Positions 9,414 through 18,295 are shown, numbered from the stretch's first letter. The stretch is 64,000 bases of DNA from Neomoorella stamsii (GCF_002995805.1 NZ_PVXL01000021.1:114243-178242); one strand, 5' to 3'. Made by a program: numbers and translations. The notes: generated by a model not told the origin, from the letters alone.

Positions 9414-10199
9414 ATGAATGTCGTGCAGGCAGTAATCCTGGGGCTGGTCCAGGGGCTGGGAGAATTTTTGCCCATTTCCAGTTCCGCCCACCTGGTTTTG
9501 CTTCCTTGGTTTTTTCGCTGGCCCGACCAGGGCTTAACCTTTGATGTTGCCTTACACCTGGGTACGCTAATTGCCGTGGTAGCTTATTTCTGGCGAGACC
9601 TTATAGAACTGGTTATTTGCGGTTTGTTTCAACCCAGGAGCCTGGACGGCCGCCTCTTCTGGTACCTGATTGTTGCTTCCATCCCGGGGGCCATCTTTGG
9701 TTATCTCCTGGAAGACCAGGTCGGGACAGTTTTCCGTTCGCCCCTGCTCATTGCTTTAACCCTTACCTTGATGGGTATCGGCCTCTGGTGGGCCGACCGG
9801 GTAGGCCGCAAAACCCGGCAAATGGAGGATATTACCCTGGCCGACAGCATTATTGTGGGTATTTCCCAGGCCCTGGCCATTATCCCCGGCGTCTCTCGTT
9901 CCGGTATTACCATGTCCGCCGGTCTCTTGACTGGGATGAAACGCGAGACGGCAGCCCGCTTTTCCTTCCTTATGTCGGTGCCGATTATTGCCGGGGCGGC
10001 CCTGCTGCAGTTAAAGGATTTAACCCCGGCTGCTATCAACCTGCCCTTTATCCTGGGGGTCCTGACGGCAGCCGTCGTCGGCTTTTTAGCCATCAAGTTT
10101 TTGCTCCAGTACCTGCGCTATGGGAGCTACCTCCTGTTTACCTGGTACCGGATTTTACTGGCCCTTCTGGTTGTAGCCGTTTTCTGGTGGCGCCGTTAA
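9414..10199 (+). CDS. uppP: Undecaprenyl-diphosphatase
   Basis: Membrane phosphatase that recycles the C55 lipid carrier of cell-wall synthesis and gives bacitracin resistance (UppP/BacA family). 261 residues, about eight membrane segments. The two active-site motifs are intact: QGLGEFLPISSSAHLVL at residues 15-31 and PGVSRSGITM later. Start ATG 9414 follows AAAGGAGAG. It has its own promoter, so it is likely a single gene. Confidence 0.96.
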   Translation: MNVVQAVILGLVQGLGEFLPISSSAHLVLLPWFFRWPDQGLTFDVALHLGTLIAVVAYFWRDLIELVICGLFQPRSLDGRLFWYLIVASIPGAIFGYLLEDQVGTVFRSPLLIALTLTLMGIGLWWADRVGRKTRQMEDITLADSIIVGISQALAIIPGVSRSGITMSAGLLTGMKRETAARFSFLMSVPIIAGAALLQLKDLTPAAINLPFILGVLTAAVVGFLAIKFLLQYLRYGSYLLFTWYRILLALLVVAVFWWRR

Positions 10200-10260
10200 A
10201 AACGGCAGGTTTTGCTGTCCTCAGGCATCAATACCTGATTTCTCCACTTAAAATTTATTA

Positions 10261-10289
10261 TTGACATCGGGATTGCCGGTGATTATAAT
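10261..10289 (+). promoter_or_regulatory. Consensus sigma-A promoter of the amtB-glnB operon
   Basis: TTGACA (10261-10266), exactly 17 bases, TATAAT (10284-10289): a full consensus promoter. The transcript would start near 10296 and carry a leader of about 245 bases before amtB. Confidence 0.85.
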
Positions 10290-10307
10290 AAAAACACAGT
10301 TAAATAA

Positions 10308-10449
10308 CGTAAGCAATGGTGCTTACGGGGCGATGAAGCCGCTATCATTTTTAAGATAGCGGCTTTATTACTATCCTAATGTTGGGAGCAAGTAAAGGCG
10401 CTAATCAGGGTGGATTAAAAGCCCCCTGGGGTAGCGCCTTTTACTTTTT
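10308..10449 (+). promoter_or_regulatory. amtB leader with two tandem terminators (attenuator, ANTAR-like hairpin)
   Basis: First hairpin CGTAAGC/GCTTACG (10308-10327) has a six-base loop AATGGT with A at 1 and G at 4, as known for RNA bound by ANTAR proteins. Next GGC-GATGAA-GCC (10329-10340) overlaps terminator 1, whose 11-base stem is 10336-10346 with 10355-10365. Terminator 2 pairs 10391-10403 with 10432-10445 and ends in TTTTT. The layout suggests transcription attenuation of the ammonium operon. The second hairpin loop starts with G, so the ANTAR reading is inference. Confidence 0.6.
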
Positions 10450-10478
10450 AACTCTTTAACACCAGGGAGGTGGTAGCC

Positions 10479-10508
10479 ATGGGCAAACAGGTTAGGAAGA
10501 GCTGGTAA
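10479..10508 (+). CDS. Possible 9-residue leader peptide before amtB
   Basis: ATG 10479 opens a nine-codon frame (MGKQVRKSW, then TAA) with an excellent AGGGAGGTGG site 7 bases upstream, placed between the second leader terminator and amtB. The strength of the ribosome site for so short a frame is the only evidence. It may be a true leader peptide, or a leftover start. Confidence 0.3.
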   Translation: MGKQVRKSW

Positions 10509-10541
10509 TTTTGTTTAAAAAAGTTTTGGGGAGGTAAAACC

Positions 10542-11879
10542 ATGCAACTTTCAGGACGTGGAATCGGTCTAGTTCTCCTCGTTGTAAGCGTAATGTTATT
10601 TCTCCCTTCTGTAGCCTGGGCCGAGGAGCCGACGGCTGCCAGCAATGCGACTGCCCTTGATACCGTCTGGACTTTAATAGCTTCTTTTCTAGTTTTCATT
10701 ATGCAGGCGGGTTTTGCCATGGTCGAAACCGGCTTTACCCAGGCCAAAAATGCAGCCAATATTGTCATGAAGAACCTCATCGACTTTTGTTCCGGTTCCA
10801 TCATCTTCTGGCTGGTTGGCTTTGCCATCATGTTTGGCGTTGATGCCGGTGGCTTTATTGGGACCACCGGCTGGGGTACAACAGGTACCTTCGAACACCT
10901 GGGGCTGAAGATCCCCCTCTATGCTTTCCTGATTTTCCAAACTGTCTTTTGCGCTACAGCAGCTACCATTGTTTCCGGCGCTATGGCTGAAAGGACAAAG
11001 TTTGTTGCTTACCTGATTTACAGCTTTGTGATCAGTGCTGTCATTTACCCTGTAGTTGGCCACTGGGCCTGGGGCGGCGGCTGGCTATCCCAGCGCGGCT
11101 TCATCGATTTTGCCGGTTCTACGGTAGTCCATTCGGTTGGCGGCTGGACGGCCCTGGTAGGTGCGGCCATGGTAGGTCCCCGGCGCGGCAAGTTTGGCCC
11201 CGACGGTAGTGTGAGGGCTATTCCCGGCCACAGCATTACCCTGGGAGCCCTGGGTGTCTTCTTACTCTGGTTCGGCTGGTTCGGTTTTAACCCGGGCAGT
11301 ACCCTTTCCGGTACCACGCCGGACATTGCCCGTATCGCCGTCACGACTAACCTGGCCGCGGCAGCAGGGGCCTTTGGCGGCCTCATCCTGCCCTGGCTGC
11401 GTTTTGGGAAACCCGATGTCAGTTTGACTCTGAACGGTACCCTGGGTGGACTGGTGGGCATTACGGCCGGGACGGCTGCCGTCAGTCCCATGGGAGCTGT
11501 GATTATCGGTTTCCTGTCAGGTTGCGTAACGGCCCTGGGGGTCGAATTTATGGATAAGGTTTTAAAGGTTGATGACCCCGTTGGCGCCGTTTCTGTCCAT
11601 GCTTTTAGCGGTGCCTTTGGGACCATTATGGTCGGTCTCTTTGCCGTCGAGGGAGGCCTTTTCTACGGCGGTGGGGTTTCCCAGTTGATCACCCAGTTAA
11701 TTGGCGTGGCAGCAGTTTTTGCCTGGACTGTAGTTACAGCAGCCATCCTGTTTGCCATCCTTAAAGTTACTGTAGGTTTACGGGTATCTGAGGAAGAGGA
11801 AAGCGAAGGGTTGGATATTTACGAGCACGGTATCCAGGCCTACGGTGATTTCGTCCTGCGGGGTACGCAAGTTCACTGA
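10542..11879 (+). CDS. amtB: Ammonium transporter
   Basis: 445 residues: a cleavable signal sequence ending near AWA-EE (about residue 28) followed by the 11-helix Amt fold. Conserved features include QAGFAMVETGFTQAKNA, the phenylalanine gate region and the histidine pair in VHSVGGW and VSVHAFSGAFGT. It conducts ammonium into the cell at low supply. Start ATG 10542 follows GGGGAGG. The PII gene lies 37 bases downstream, the usual AmtB-GlnK pairing in which PII plugs the channel. Confidence 0.97.
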   Translation: MQLSGRGIGLVLLVVSVMLFLPSVAWAEEPTAASNATALDTVWTLIASFLVFIMQAGFAMVETGFTQAKNAANIVMKNLIDFCSGSIIFWLVGFAIMFGVDAGGFIGTTGWGTTGTFEHLGLKIPLYAFLIFQTVFCATAATIVSGAMAERTKFVAYLIYSFVISAVIYPVVGHWAWGGGWLSQRGFIDFAGSTVVHSVGGWTALVGAAMVGPRRGKFGPDGSVRAIPGHSITLGALGVFLLWFGWFGFNPGSTLSGTTPDIARIAVTTNLAAAAGAFGGLILPWLRFGKPDVSLTLNGTLGGLVGITAGTAAVSPMGAVIIGFLSGCVTALGVEFMDKVLKVDDPVGAVSVHAFSGAFGTIMVGLFAVEGGLFYGGGVSQLITQLIGVAAVFAWTVVTAAILFAILKVTVGLRVSEEEESEGLDIYEHGIQAYGDFVLRGTQVH

Positions 11880-11898
11880 GGCAGGATACTGTAGTTAA

Positions 11899-12255
<357 letters not shown>

Positions 12256-12302
12256 GGCAGAAGCTTGCCCGTGAGTTGGAGTAACGTTTTACTTTGTTGC
12301 CA

Positions 12303-12349
12303 GCGGTCTCAGGTTATCCCTTCGACGAGGGTGGCCGGACCGTTTTTTT
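12303..12349 (+). terminator. Intrinsic terminator after glnB
   Basis: Stem from CGGT... to ...ACCG with an inner GGTTATCCC/GGGTGGCC pairing, followed by seven T. Ends the amtB-glnB transcript. Confidence 0.8.
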
Positions 12350-12428
12350 ATTCCTGCCCGGATATTTAAGCCTGGCAGGCAAATGGTAAAATAAAATTAT
12401 AACCGCTAAAATTAAAGAAGGTGAAGTA

Positions 12429-14027
12429 GTGCTTAGAGTTACAGGTATCAAGATACCCGTAACTGATAAAGTGCCGGATCTGCAGGCCGCCCTTTTGCAA
12501 AAGCTCGGCATACCGCCCCGGGATTTACAGGGTTTTACCATTTACCGCCAGTCCCTGGATGCCCGTTCCCGGGAGATGATCTACTGGGTCTATACCCTGG
12601 ATGCCAGAGTAAAAAATGAAAGCCGCCTGTTGAAGAAACATGCCGGCGATAAAACCATCTCCCGGGCTGCCTACCCGGTATATCAATTCGTCAAACCGGG
12701 CCGGGAAAAACTCCCGCACCGTCCCGTAATTATCGGCACCGGGCCGGCCGGTCTTTTTGCCGGGCTGCTTTTAGCCCGCACGGGTTACCGGCCCCTCCTC
12801 CTGGAAAGGGGGGCTGATGTGGATACCCGGACCAGGGTGGTGGCCCGCTTCTGGCAGGAAGGCCACCTGGATCCCGGCTGCAACGTTCAGTTCGGCGAGG
12901 GCGGGGCCGGCACTTTTTCTGACGGCAAGCTGACGACTTTAATTAACGATCACCGCTGCCGCTTCGTCCTGGAGGAACTGGTGCGATGCGGGGCGCCGAA
13001 GGAAATCCTTTATTATTACCGGCCCCACATCGGCACCGATATCCTGCGGCTTGTAGTTAAAAATATGCGTAACGAAATAACCCGCCTGGGGGGAGAGGTT
13101 CATTTCAACACCCAGATTACTGATATCGCTACAGGAGACAATCGCCTGCAAGGCCTGGTTATAAATGGTACGGAAAAGCTACCGGCAACGGTGGCCGTTC
13201 TCGCCTGCGGCCACAGTGCCAGGGATACCTTTAAATTGCTGGTAGAGCGAGGGGTGCAGGTTGGCCCCAAACCCTTTTCTATCGGGGTACGCATTGAACA
13301 TCCCCAGGACCTGATTAATGTTGCCCAGTACAAGCAATTTGCCGGCCTGGAGGGATTGGGACCGGCCGACTATAAACTGGCCTACCACGCACCCGATGGC
13401 CGCTCGGCCTATACTTTCTGCATGTGTCCCGGGGGTACCGTGGTGGCTGCCGCCTCGGAACCTGGCGGTGTGGTGACTAACGGTATGAGCACCTACGCCC
13501 GGGATGGGGAGAATGCCAACAGCGCCCTGCTGGTGGGAGTGACGCCGGAGGACTTTGGCGACGAGCACCCCCTGGCCGGCGTCGAGTTCCAGCGCCGCTG
13601 GGAACGCCTGGCTTTCCGGCTGGGAGGGGAAAATTACCATGCCCCGGTCCAGCTGGTGGGCGACTTCCTGGCCGGGCGGCCTTCGGAACAACTGGGCCAG
13701 GTGAGGCCCACTTATCGCCCGGGGGTAACCCTCCAGGATTTAAAAAAATGCCTGCCTGCCTATGTAGTGGCAACCTTAAGGGAAGCCATAACCGTATTTG
13801 ACCGCAAGGTTTACGGCTTTGCCCTGCCGGAAGCGGTATTGACCGGCGTAGAAACCCGGAGTTCTTCCCCGGTACGCATCTGGCGCGATGAAAATTATGA
13901 GGCCAGTACCGGGGGCCTGTACCCGGCTGGCGAGGGGGCGGGGTACGCCGGGGGCATTGTCTCCGCCGCCGTCGACGGCCTTAAGGTGGCCGAAGCCATC
14001 ATCAGCCGCTACCGGCCGCTAGAGTAG
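12429..14027 (+). CDS. FAD-dependent dehydrogenase of COG2509 type
   Basis: 532-residue flavoprotein related to the uncharacterised FAD-dependent dehydrogenases of COG2509. An N-terminal ~95-residue domain (ferredoxin-like, seen in this family) precedes a Rossmann dinucleotide-binding motif IIGTGPAG (101-108). The family motifs NVQFGEGGAGTFSDGKL and the late STGGLYPAGEGAGYAGGI are present. Substrate is unknown. GTG start at 12429 with AGAAGGTGAAG upstream. A diverged second copy of its last 35 codons lies at 16735-16842. Confidence 0.85.
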   Translation: MLRVTGIKIPVTDKVPDLQAALLQKLGIPPRDLQGFTIYRQSLDARSREMIYWVYTLDARVKNESRLLKKHAGDKTISRAAYPVYQFVKPGREKLPHRPVIIGTGPAGLFAGLLLARTGYRPLLLERGADVDTRTRVVARFWQEGHLDPGCNVQFGEGGAGTFSDGKLTTLINDHRCRFVLEELVRCGAPKEILYYYRPHIGTDILRLVVKNMRNEITRLGGEVHFNTQITDIATGDNRLQGLVINGTEKLPATVAVLACGHSARDTFKLLVERGVQVGPKPFSIGVRIEHPQDLINVAQYKQFAGLEGLGPADYKLAYHAPDGRSAYTFCMCPGGTVVAAASEPGGVVTNGMSTYARDGENANSALLVGVTPEDFGDEHPLAGVEFQRRWERLAFRLGGENYHAPVQLVGDFLAGRPSEQLGQVRPTYRPGVTLQDLKKCLPAYVVATLREAITVFDRKVYGFALPEAVLTGVETRSSSPVRIWRDENYEASTGGLYPAGEGAGYAGGIVSAAVDGLKVAEAIISRYRPLE

Positions 14028-14034
14028 CTGCCCT

Positions 14035-14205
14035 TCGACGGCCTGGATCCCCGGTCGAAAAGGGAAAACATCCAGGGCGGGTATGATCCTGCTGCAGGGC
14101 AGCCCCCGGGAAATCTTTGCCCGGCCGGATATCTTACGCCAGGCCAACCTGGAACCGCCCCTCCTGGTGGAACTCTTTGCCCATCTTTCCCGGGAAGGGA
14201 ACAAA
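14035..14205 (+). pseudogene. Remnant of a CbiO/EcfA-type ABC ATPase (C-terminal end only)
   Basis: From about 14080 the frame reads GMILLQGSPREIFARPDIL, then RQANLEPPLLVELF, the typical C-terminal tail of cobalt/ECF transporter ATPases after the H-loop. The ATP-binding part (Walker A, signature, Walker B) is absent, and the frame runs on into the terminator at 14203. It is a leftover, not a working gene. Confidence 0.7.
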
Positions 14206-14241
14206 AAAGGTCGCCTGCCTAGAAGGCTAGGAGCCTTTTTT
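14203..14241 (+). terminator. Bidirectional-looking terminator after the ATPase remnant
   Basis: AAAAAAGG pairs with CCTTTTTT around an inner CCTAG-AAGG-CTAGG hairpin. It has T runs on both strands and probably ended the lost ATPase operon. Confidence 0.8.
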
Positions 14242-14289
14242 ACTGCAGCTCCTTATTGCTATCACTGCTTAATCAGGGGTCTGGCATGG

Positions 14290-14375
14290 TCAAGATAATT
14301 ATCGGCGCTTTGCGACGTAAACGTTCCTGGACCCGGGGCCGCCGGGCGGTGATATCTACTGTCCGGGCCGGCTTT
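14290..14375 (-). pseudogene. Fragment of folE (GTP cyclohydrolase I)
   Basis: About 86 bases align with the middle of intact folE at 38426-38512, same orientation, with about a dozen substitutions and two single-base gaps. The shared part encodes the region [15 protein letters not shown] to ADIIM. It has no start, stop or rest of the gene, and the gaps break the frame. Together with the intact copy it flanks the AT-rich island. Confidence 0.8.
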
Positions 14376-14507
14376 TGAAACCAGCAATTTTATCACTGTA
14401 ACTATTAGAATAGCCAATAAATGGATTTAGTATTTAAATTTTACTATCAAAGGCTGGGGTACTATCATTATTGATAAAATCGGTTTGCAACAAGGAGGTT
14501 TTAATTT
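14376..14507. other. AT-rich leader of the YeiH-type gene
   Basis: Composition changes abruptly here from GC-rich to AT-rich. A ribosome site AAGGAGG sits 10 bases before the next gene. I see no convincing -35/-10 pair and no further remnant. Confidence 0.5.
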
Positions 14508-15563
14508 ATGAATCAGGTATCCCAGTCCATGTCGACAGTACTATCTAAAAGCAGTAGTTTCAAGAGTTTTACAGTTTTATTGCCAGGTTTAACTCTTGCT
14601 GCAGCAGTGGCGGTGGTTGCCCTTTATTTAGGTCAATTCAGTATAATTATCAATGATGTTATTATTGCCATTATTGCTGGGGCATTGATACGCAATACAA
14701 AAGGAATTTCCTCAACGTTACAACCAGGTCTGAATTTTTGCCTTAAACGAGTTTTACGCCTGGCAATCATCCTCCTCGGCATGCAACTGAGCTTCCAGCA
14801 GGTTGTCAATACTGGTATCCAGTCGCTGCTGGTCATCATATTTGTAGTTATAATAGCTATACCCGTTACGTACTTTATCGGGCGCAGGCTAGGGTTAAAA
14901 AAAGAAATGAGCCTCCTTATCGGGGTAGGAAGTGCTATTTGCGGTGCTACAGCAGTCCTAGCTACAGGACCTGCTGTCCGGGCAAAGGAGAGGGATATCG
15001 CCCTGGCTGTAGGTACGATCTTTATTTTTAATACCATAGCTTTAATTGTTTACCCCATAATTGGCAATATATTACATTTATCTGATATCACTTATGGTAC
15101 CTGGACCGGTGTGGCAGTCCAGGACGTTTCTTCGGTGGTAGCTACGGGCTTCGCCTATAGTGCTCAAGCGGGGCAAATTGCGACGGTAGTTAAACTTACC
15201 AGGACTGTGTTTATAGTGCCGGTAGTGTTTTTAGTAAGTCTAATATTTTCCTGGCAGTTGCACCAGACCAGTCGTAATGAAGAAGCGAAAAAGATTTCTT
15301 ATGCTAATATTTTTCCCTGGTTTGTCCTCGGTTTTTTGCTGATGGCTGTCTTCAATTCCATGGGGCTTTTTTCCAGTAAGGTTACGGCTATTGTTAATCC
15401 CCTTACCCATTACTTAATCTTGATGGTCATGGCCGCAGTAGGTGCTGATCTTAACTTTGCAGAAATGAAAAAAGTAGGTTTCAATTTCCTTTATGCCGGC
15501 CTGAGTGGTATGTTAATCATGTCGGTGTTGAGCTTTGCACTGATCCGGAGGTTAGGTATATAG
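14508..15563 (+). CDS. YeiH-type putative sulfate/sulfite exporter (UPF0324)
   Basis: 351-residue membrane protein of the UPF0324/YeiH family with about ten membrane segments. The family motif GVGSAICGATAVLATGPAV and the WTGVAVQDVSSVVATGFAYS segment are seen. Members are named putative sulfate exporters; in enteric bacteria the neighbour is the LysR regulator YeiE, and here too a LysR gene follows after 65 bases. Substrate is unproven. Start ATG 14508 with AAGGAGG. Confidence 0.85.
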   Translation: MNQVSQSMSTVLSKSSSFKSFTVLLPGLTLAAAVAVVALYLGQFSIIINDVIIAIIAGALIRNTKGISSTLQPGLNFCLKRVLRLAIILLGMQLSFQQVVNTGIQSLLVIIFVVIIAIPVTYFIGRRLGLKKEMSLLIGVGSAICGATAVLATGPAVRAKERDIALAVGTIFIFNTIALIVYPIIGNILHLSDITYGTWTGVAVQDVSSVVATGFAYSAQAGQIATVVKLTRTVFIVPVVFLVSLIFSWQLHQTSRNEEAKKISYANIFPWFVLGFLLMAVFNSMGLFSSKVTAIVNPLTHYLILMVMAAVGADLNFAEMKKVGFNFLYAGLSGMLIMSVLSFALIRRLGI

Positions 15564-15628
15564 AAGGGTAGTTGAAAAAGGAATTACAGGCTGCCCGGAG
15601 AATATCTAAGGGTAAGAGGTGCATAGAA

Positions 15629-16522
15629 ATGTATGACCCCCGGTTGAAAACTTTTGTTACTGTAGCTACTTTAAAAAGTTTTTCCCGGGCAGCCCGGATC
15701 TTGTTTTTGAGCCAACCCACAGTAAGCCTTCAGATTCAGAGTTTGGAGGAGCAATATGGTCTACCTCTACTTAACCGTGAAGGTAAAGAAATTACCTTGA
15801 CCCAGGCTGGTGAATTGCTCTATCAATATGCCAGCGAAATAATAGGCCTTTCTCTGGAAGCAGAAACAGAAATTATTAAGCTAACTGGCCGTCTTAAAGG
15901 GAAATTGGTTATAGGGGCCACCATGACCATTGGCGAATATGTACTGCCGAAAATTGTGGGTAGCTTCAAACAACAATACCCTGAAGTAGAGATCCTAATG
16001 GAGGTTGGTAATACGGAACGGATAGTCCGCCTAGTGAATCAGGGGCGTTTTGACCTGGGGATTATTGAAGGGCCAATAAAAAATTATCACCTGGTGAAGG
16101 AAAAGTTTATGGAAGACGAATTAGTTCTGATTGTACCTCGGGGACACCCCTGGACGGAGTTAGAAGCGGTACACTTTGAGGAACTTTGTAATGCGCGCCT
16201 AATTTTACGGGAGCCTGGTTCTGGTACCCGCCAGGTTTTGGTGGAAGCGCTACTTAGCCGAGGAATAAAGTTAAGTCAACTCAATGTTTATATGGAATTA
16301 GGTAGTACCGAAGCCATTAAAGCCGCTGTAGAAGTCAATTTAGGAGTATCAATCCTGTCGAAAATGGCTATTGTAAAAGAGCTACGGTTAGGTAGTTTAC
16401 AAACGGTAGCAATAAAAAATTTACGTATCATGCGCACCTTTGATTTTATTTACCAGGAAAATTATCTTACGGGACTGGCGAAAGAGTTTATCGAGTTTTG
16501 TTTAAAATGGTGCAGCAATTAA
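15629..16522 (+). CDS. LysR-family transcriptional regulator
   Basis: 297 residues: an N-terminal winged helix-turn-helix (FSRAARILFLSQPTVSLQIQSLE) followed by the type-2 periplasmic-binding-like effector domain starting near KGKLVIGATMTIGEYVLP. That region resembles the CysB/CysL/YeiE group that senses sulfur compounds. ATG 15629 is chosen, with AGAGGTG upstream and the usual LysR beginning (MYDPRLKTFVTVA); the frame is open to 15572. It probably controls the exporter gene just upstream. Confidence 0.88.
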   Translation: MYDPRLKTFVTVATLKSFSRAARILFLSQPTVSLQIQSLEEQYGLPLLNREGKEITLTQAGELLYQYASEIIGLSLEAETEIIKLTGRLKGKLVIGATMTIGEYVLPKIVGSFKQQYPEVEILMEVGNTERIVRLVNQGRFDLGIIEGPIKNYHLVKEKFMEDELVLIVPRGHPWTELEAVHFEELCNARLILREPGSGTRQVLVEALLSRGIKLSQLNVYMELGSTEAIKAAVEVNLGVSILSKMAIVKELRLGSLQTVAIKNLRIMRTFDFIYQENYLTGLAKEFIEFCLKWCSN

Positions 16523-16549
16523 GGCCTGAAATATGAGTACCTGAATATA

Positions 16550-16732
16550 GAAAGGGCTTATAACATCAAGCTCTCGTTTTAACAGTTTTTCCAGCAGCCA
16601 GATCGGGAGGCCGCGGAACAGTATCTTAAGCTTTGGTATTACTGGGTTACCCATTCCAGGTTGACGCCCATAGAAGAGGTTGCTTATGCTATTAAAAACC
16701 ATTGGGATGGCGTTCTTAATATGAAGCCAATG
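16550..16732 (+). pseudogene. Fragment of an ISL3-type transposase
   Basis: One frame reads RAYNIKLSF, a TAA stop, then QFFQQPDREAAEQYLKLWYY, WVTHSRLTPIEEVAYAIKNH and WDGVLN. This matches in character the C-terminal part of ISL3-family transposases (helices with RLxP and a HWDGVLN-like end). The in-frame stop and absence of the rest show that it is dead. It abuts the flavoprotein tail fragment. Confidence 0.65.
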
Positions 16733-16734
16733 TC

Positions 16735-16842
16735 GGTGGTCTGTATCCTGCCGGGGAAGGGGCGGGATACGACGGAGGCATTGTCTCCGCCGCCGACGGC
16801 ATGAAGGCGGCCGAAGCCATTATCAGCCGCTACCGGCCATAG
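16735..16842 (+). pseudogene. Second, diverged copy of the 3' end of the COG2509 flavoprotein gene
   Basis: Encodes GGLYPAGEGAGYDGGIVSAA, DGMKAAEAIISRYRP and a stop, against STGGLYPAGEGAGYAGGIV...ISRYRPLE at 13910-14027. One codon (Val) is lost and several bases differ. It has no upstream gene body. It marks a rearrangement between here and the intact copy. Confidence 0.88.
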
Positions 16843-18295
16843 AAATGACCTGTAGTAAATTAATTCCTAACACAGGCCAGTAAAAAGTGGCCATAATTAA
16901 AGTAATTATAATGGCCATAATTACCGTGGCCGTACCAGCTTTCAAGGTATCGAACATGGTATAATAACCGGTAGCATAAGAAACAAGCAGGGAGGGAGAC
17001 TGGATTGGTAAAAAAAAGCACAAATCGGTACCCACTACAGAGAGTAGGCCGAGCCAAACAGGATTCATGTGTAATGCAGAAGCGATTTCAAAAGTCAATG
17101 GCAGGGTAACCGCCATGGCCCCTAAGACATTATTAAAACCTAGCCTGATTACTACGGCCACAATAATTATGGTTAAACCTGCAAGATAAGAATTATCTCC
17201 CATTACAAACACCAGAGCTATTTGCGCAAACCAGTTGATAACTCCGGTACTTTTTAAACTTGCGGCCATAGCCAGGCTTGAAGCAAAGATAGCGACCGTT
17301 CCCCATTCAACTTTAGCCATAGCTTCCTTCCAAGAATGAAGCTCCAGGCCAGGGAAGAAAGTAAGGGCGGCAATTATTAAAGCCGTTAATGCCACCGGCA
17401 GGTGATGGGTATTAGTGGTTATCCATAACAAAATCATGAAGGCGAATAAAGAAGCGACTTTTTTTTCAGCAACGGACAATGGCCCCATTGTTTTTAAACG
17501 TTCATCAATATAAGTAAGAGCACTTTTCATCTCCTCTTTTTCCGGTGGAAAGATCCAGAGAAGAACAGGCAAAATCAAAAATGAGATTAGAGCAGCACCG
17601 GGCAACATATATACCAGCCAGGTTATATAATTCCATTTGTATCCAGCCGCCTTTTGAAATAAACTTGCAGCATATATTATAGAAGGTGCGCCTGTTATTA
17701 CAGCATTAGAAAATATTATTGAAACAAAAGATAAAGATAAAAAAATAGATTTGGCGATATTGCTACCCGGCTTTAAATGCATAGCTTTAACCATGCCCAA
17801 GCATATTGGCACCATCAACGCCGTACGTCCGGCCGATGTAGGGATTAAAAAGGTCATGATCATTGCCGTAAAAATCGCCATAAAAATGGTTAACCTGATC
17901 TTGCCTTTGGCTAAACGGAGCAAGCTAAGGGCTATACGTTGATCAAGACCAGAGTTGCTCATCGCTATTGAAAGAATAAAAATTGAGACCAGCAATATAC
18001 AGGAAGAATCAGAGAAACCCGCAATACTTTCTTCAAAGGGAATAACACCCATTACAGGTAATAAAATTAGTATAAGAATAGATGTAAGTGCCGGAGGTAA
18101 AATTTCTGTTATCCATAGTACAAGTGCAAAAAAAACTATTAATAGACTTTTGTAACCATTTATGCTTAGTTCAAAAGGCGGGGGTAATAGCGAACTTAAA
18201 TATAAGGCTATTATAAGAGGAATTAAGAAATATTTTTTCCTTAGATTTATAGATGATATAAGGGTTAATCTATTTATACCCATGATAAAAACCAC
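16823..18295 (-). CDS. DASS-family (SLC13) anion transporter
   Basis: 490-residue secondary transporter of the divalent anion:sodium symporter family, expected to move dicarboxylates or sulfate. About 12 membrane segments; the paired SN-motif regions are seen as IFSNAVITGAPSIIYAASLF and FNNVLGAMAVTLPLTFE. The start may be ATG 18295 or the in-frame ATG 18283. Its last five residues (MAGSG) and stop are read from the antisense strand of the flavoprotein remnant at 16823-16842, so the native 3' end was replaced by a rearrangement. A terminator-like attenuator lies just upstream. Confidence 0.88.
   Translation of the reverse strand: MVFIMGINRLTLISSINLRKKYFLIPLIIALYLSSLLPPPFELSINGYKSLLIVFFALVLWITEILPPALTSILILILLPVMGVIPFEESIAGFSDSSCILLVSIFILSIAMSNSGLDQRIALSLLRLAKGKIRLTIFMAIFTAMIMTFLIPTSAGRTALMVPICLGMVKAMHLKPGSNIAKSIFLSLSFVSIIFSNAVITGAPSIIYAASLFQKAAGYKWNYITWLVYMLPGAALISFLILPVLLWIFPPEKEEMKSALTYIDERLKTMGPLSVAEKKVASLFAFMILLWITTNTHHLPVALTALIIAALTFFPGLELHSWKEAMAKVEWGTVAIFASSLAMAASLKSTGVINWFAQIALVFVMGDNSYLAGLTIIIVAVVIRLGFNNVLGAMAVTLPLTFEIASALHMNPVWLGLLSVVGTDLCFFLPIQSPSLLVSYATGYYTMFDTLKAGTATVIMAIIITLIMATFYWPVLGINLLQVISMAGSG

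Noticed and set aside
9617..10264. Long plus-strand frame overlapping uppP
   Set aside because: It is a frame shadow of uppP, which has both active-site motifs and a promoter.
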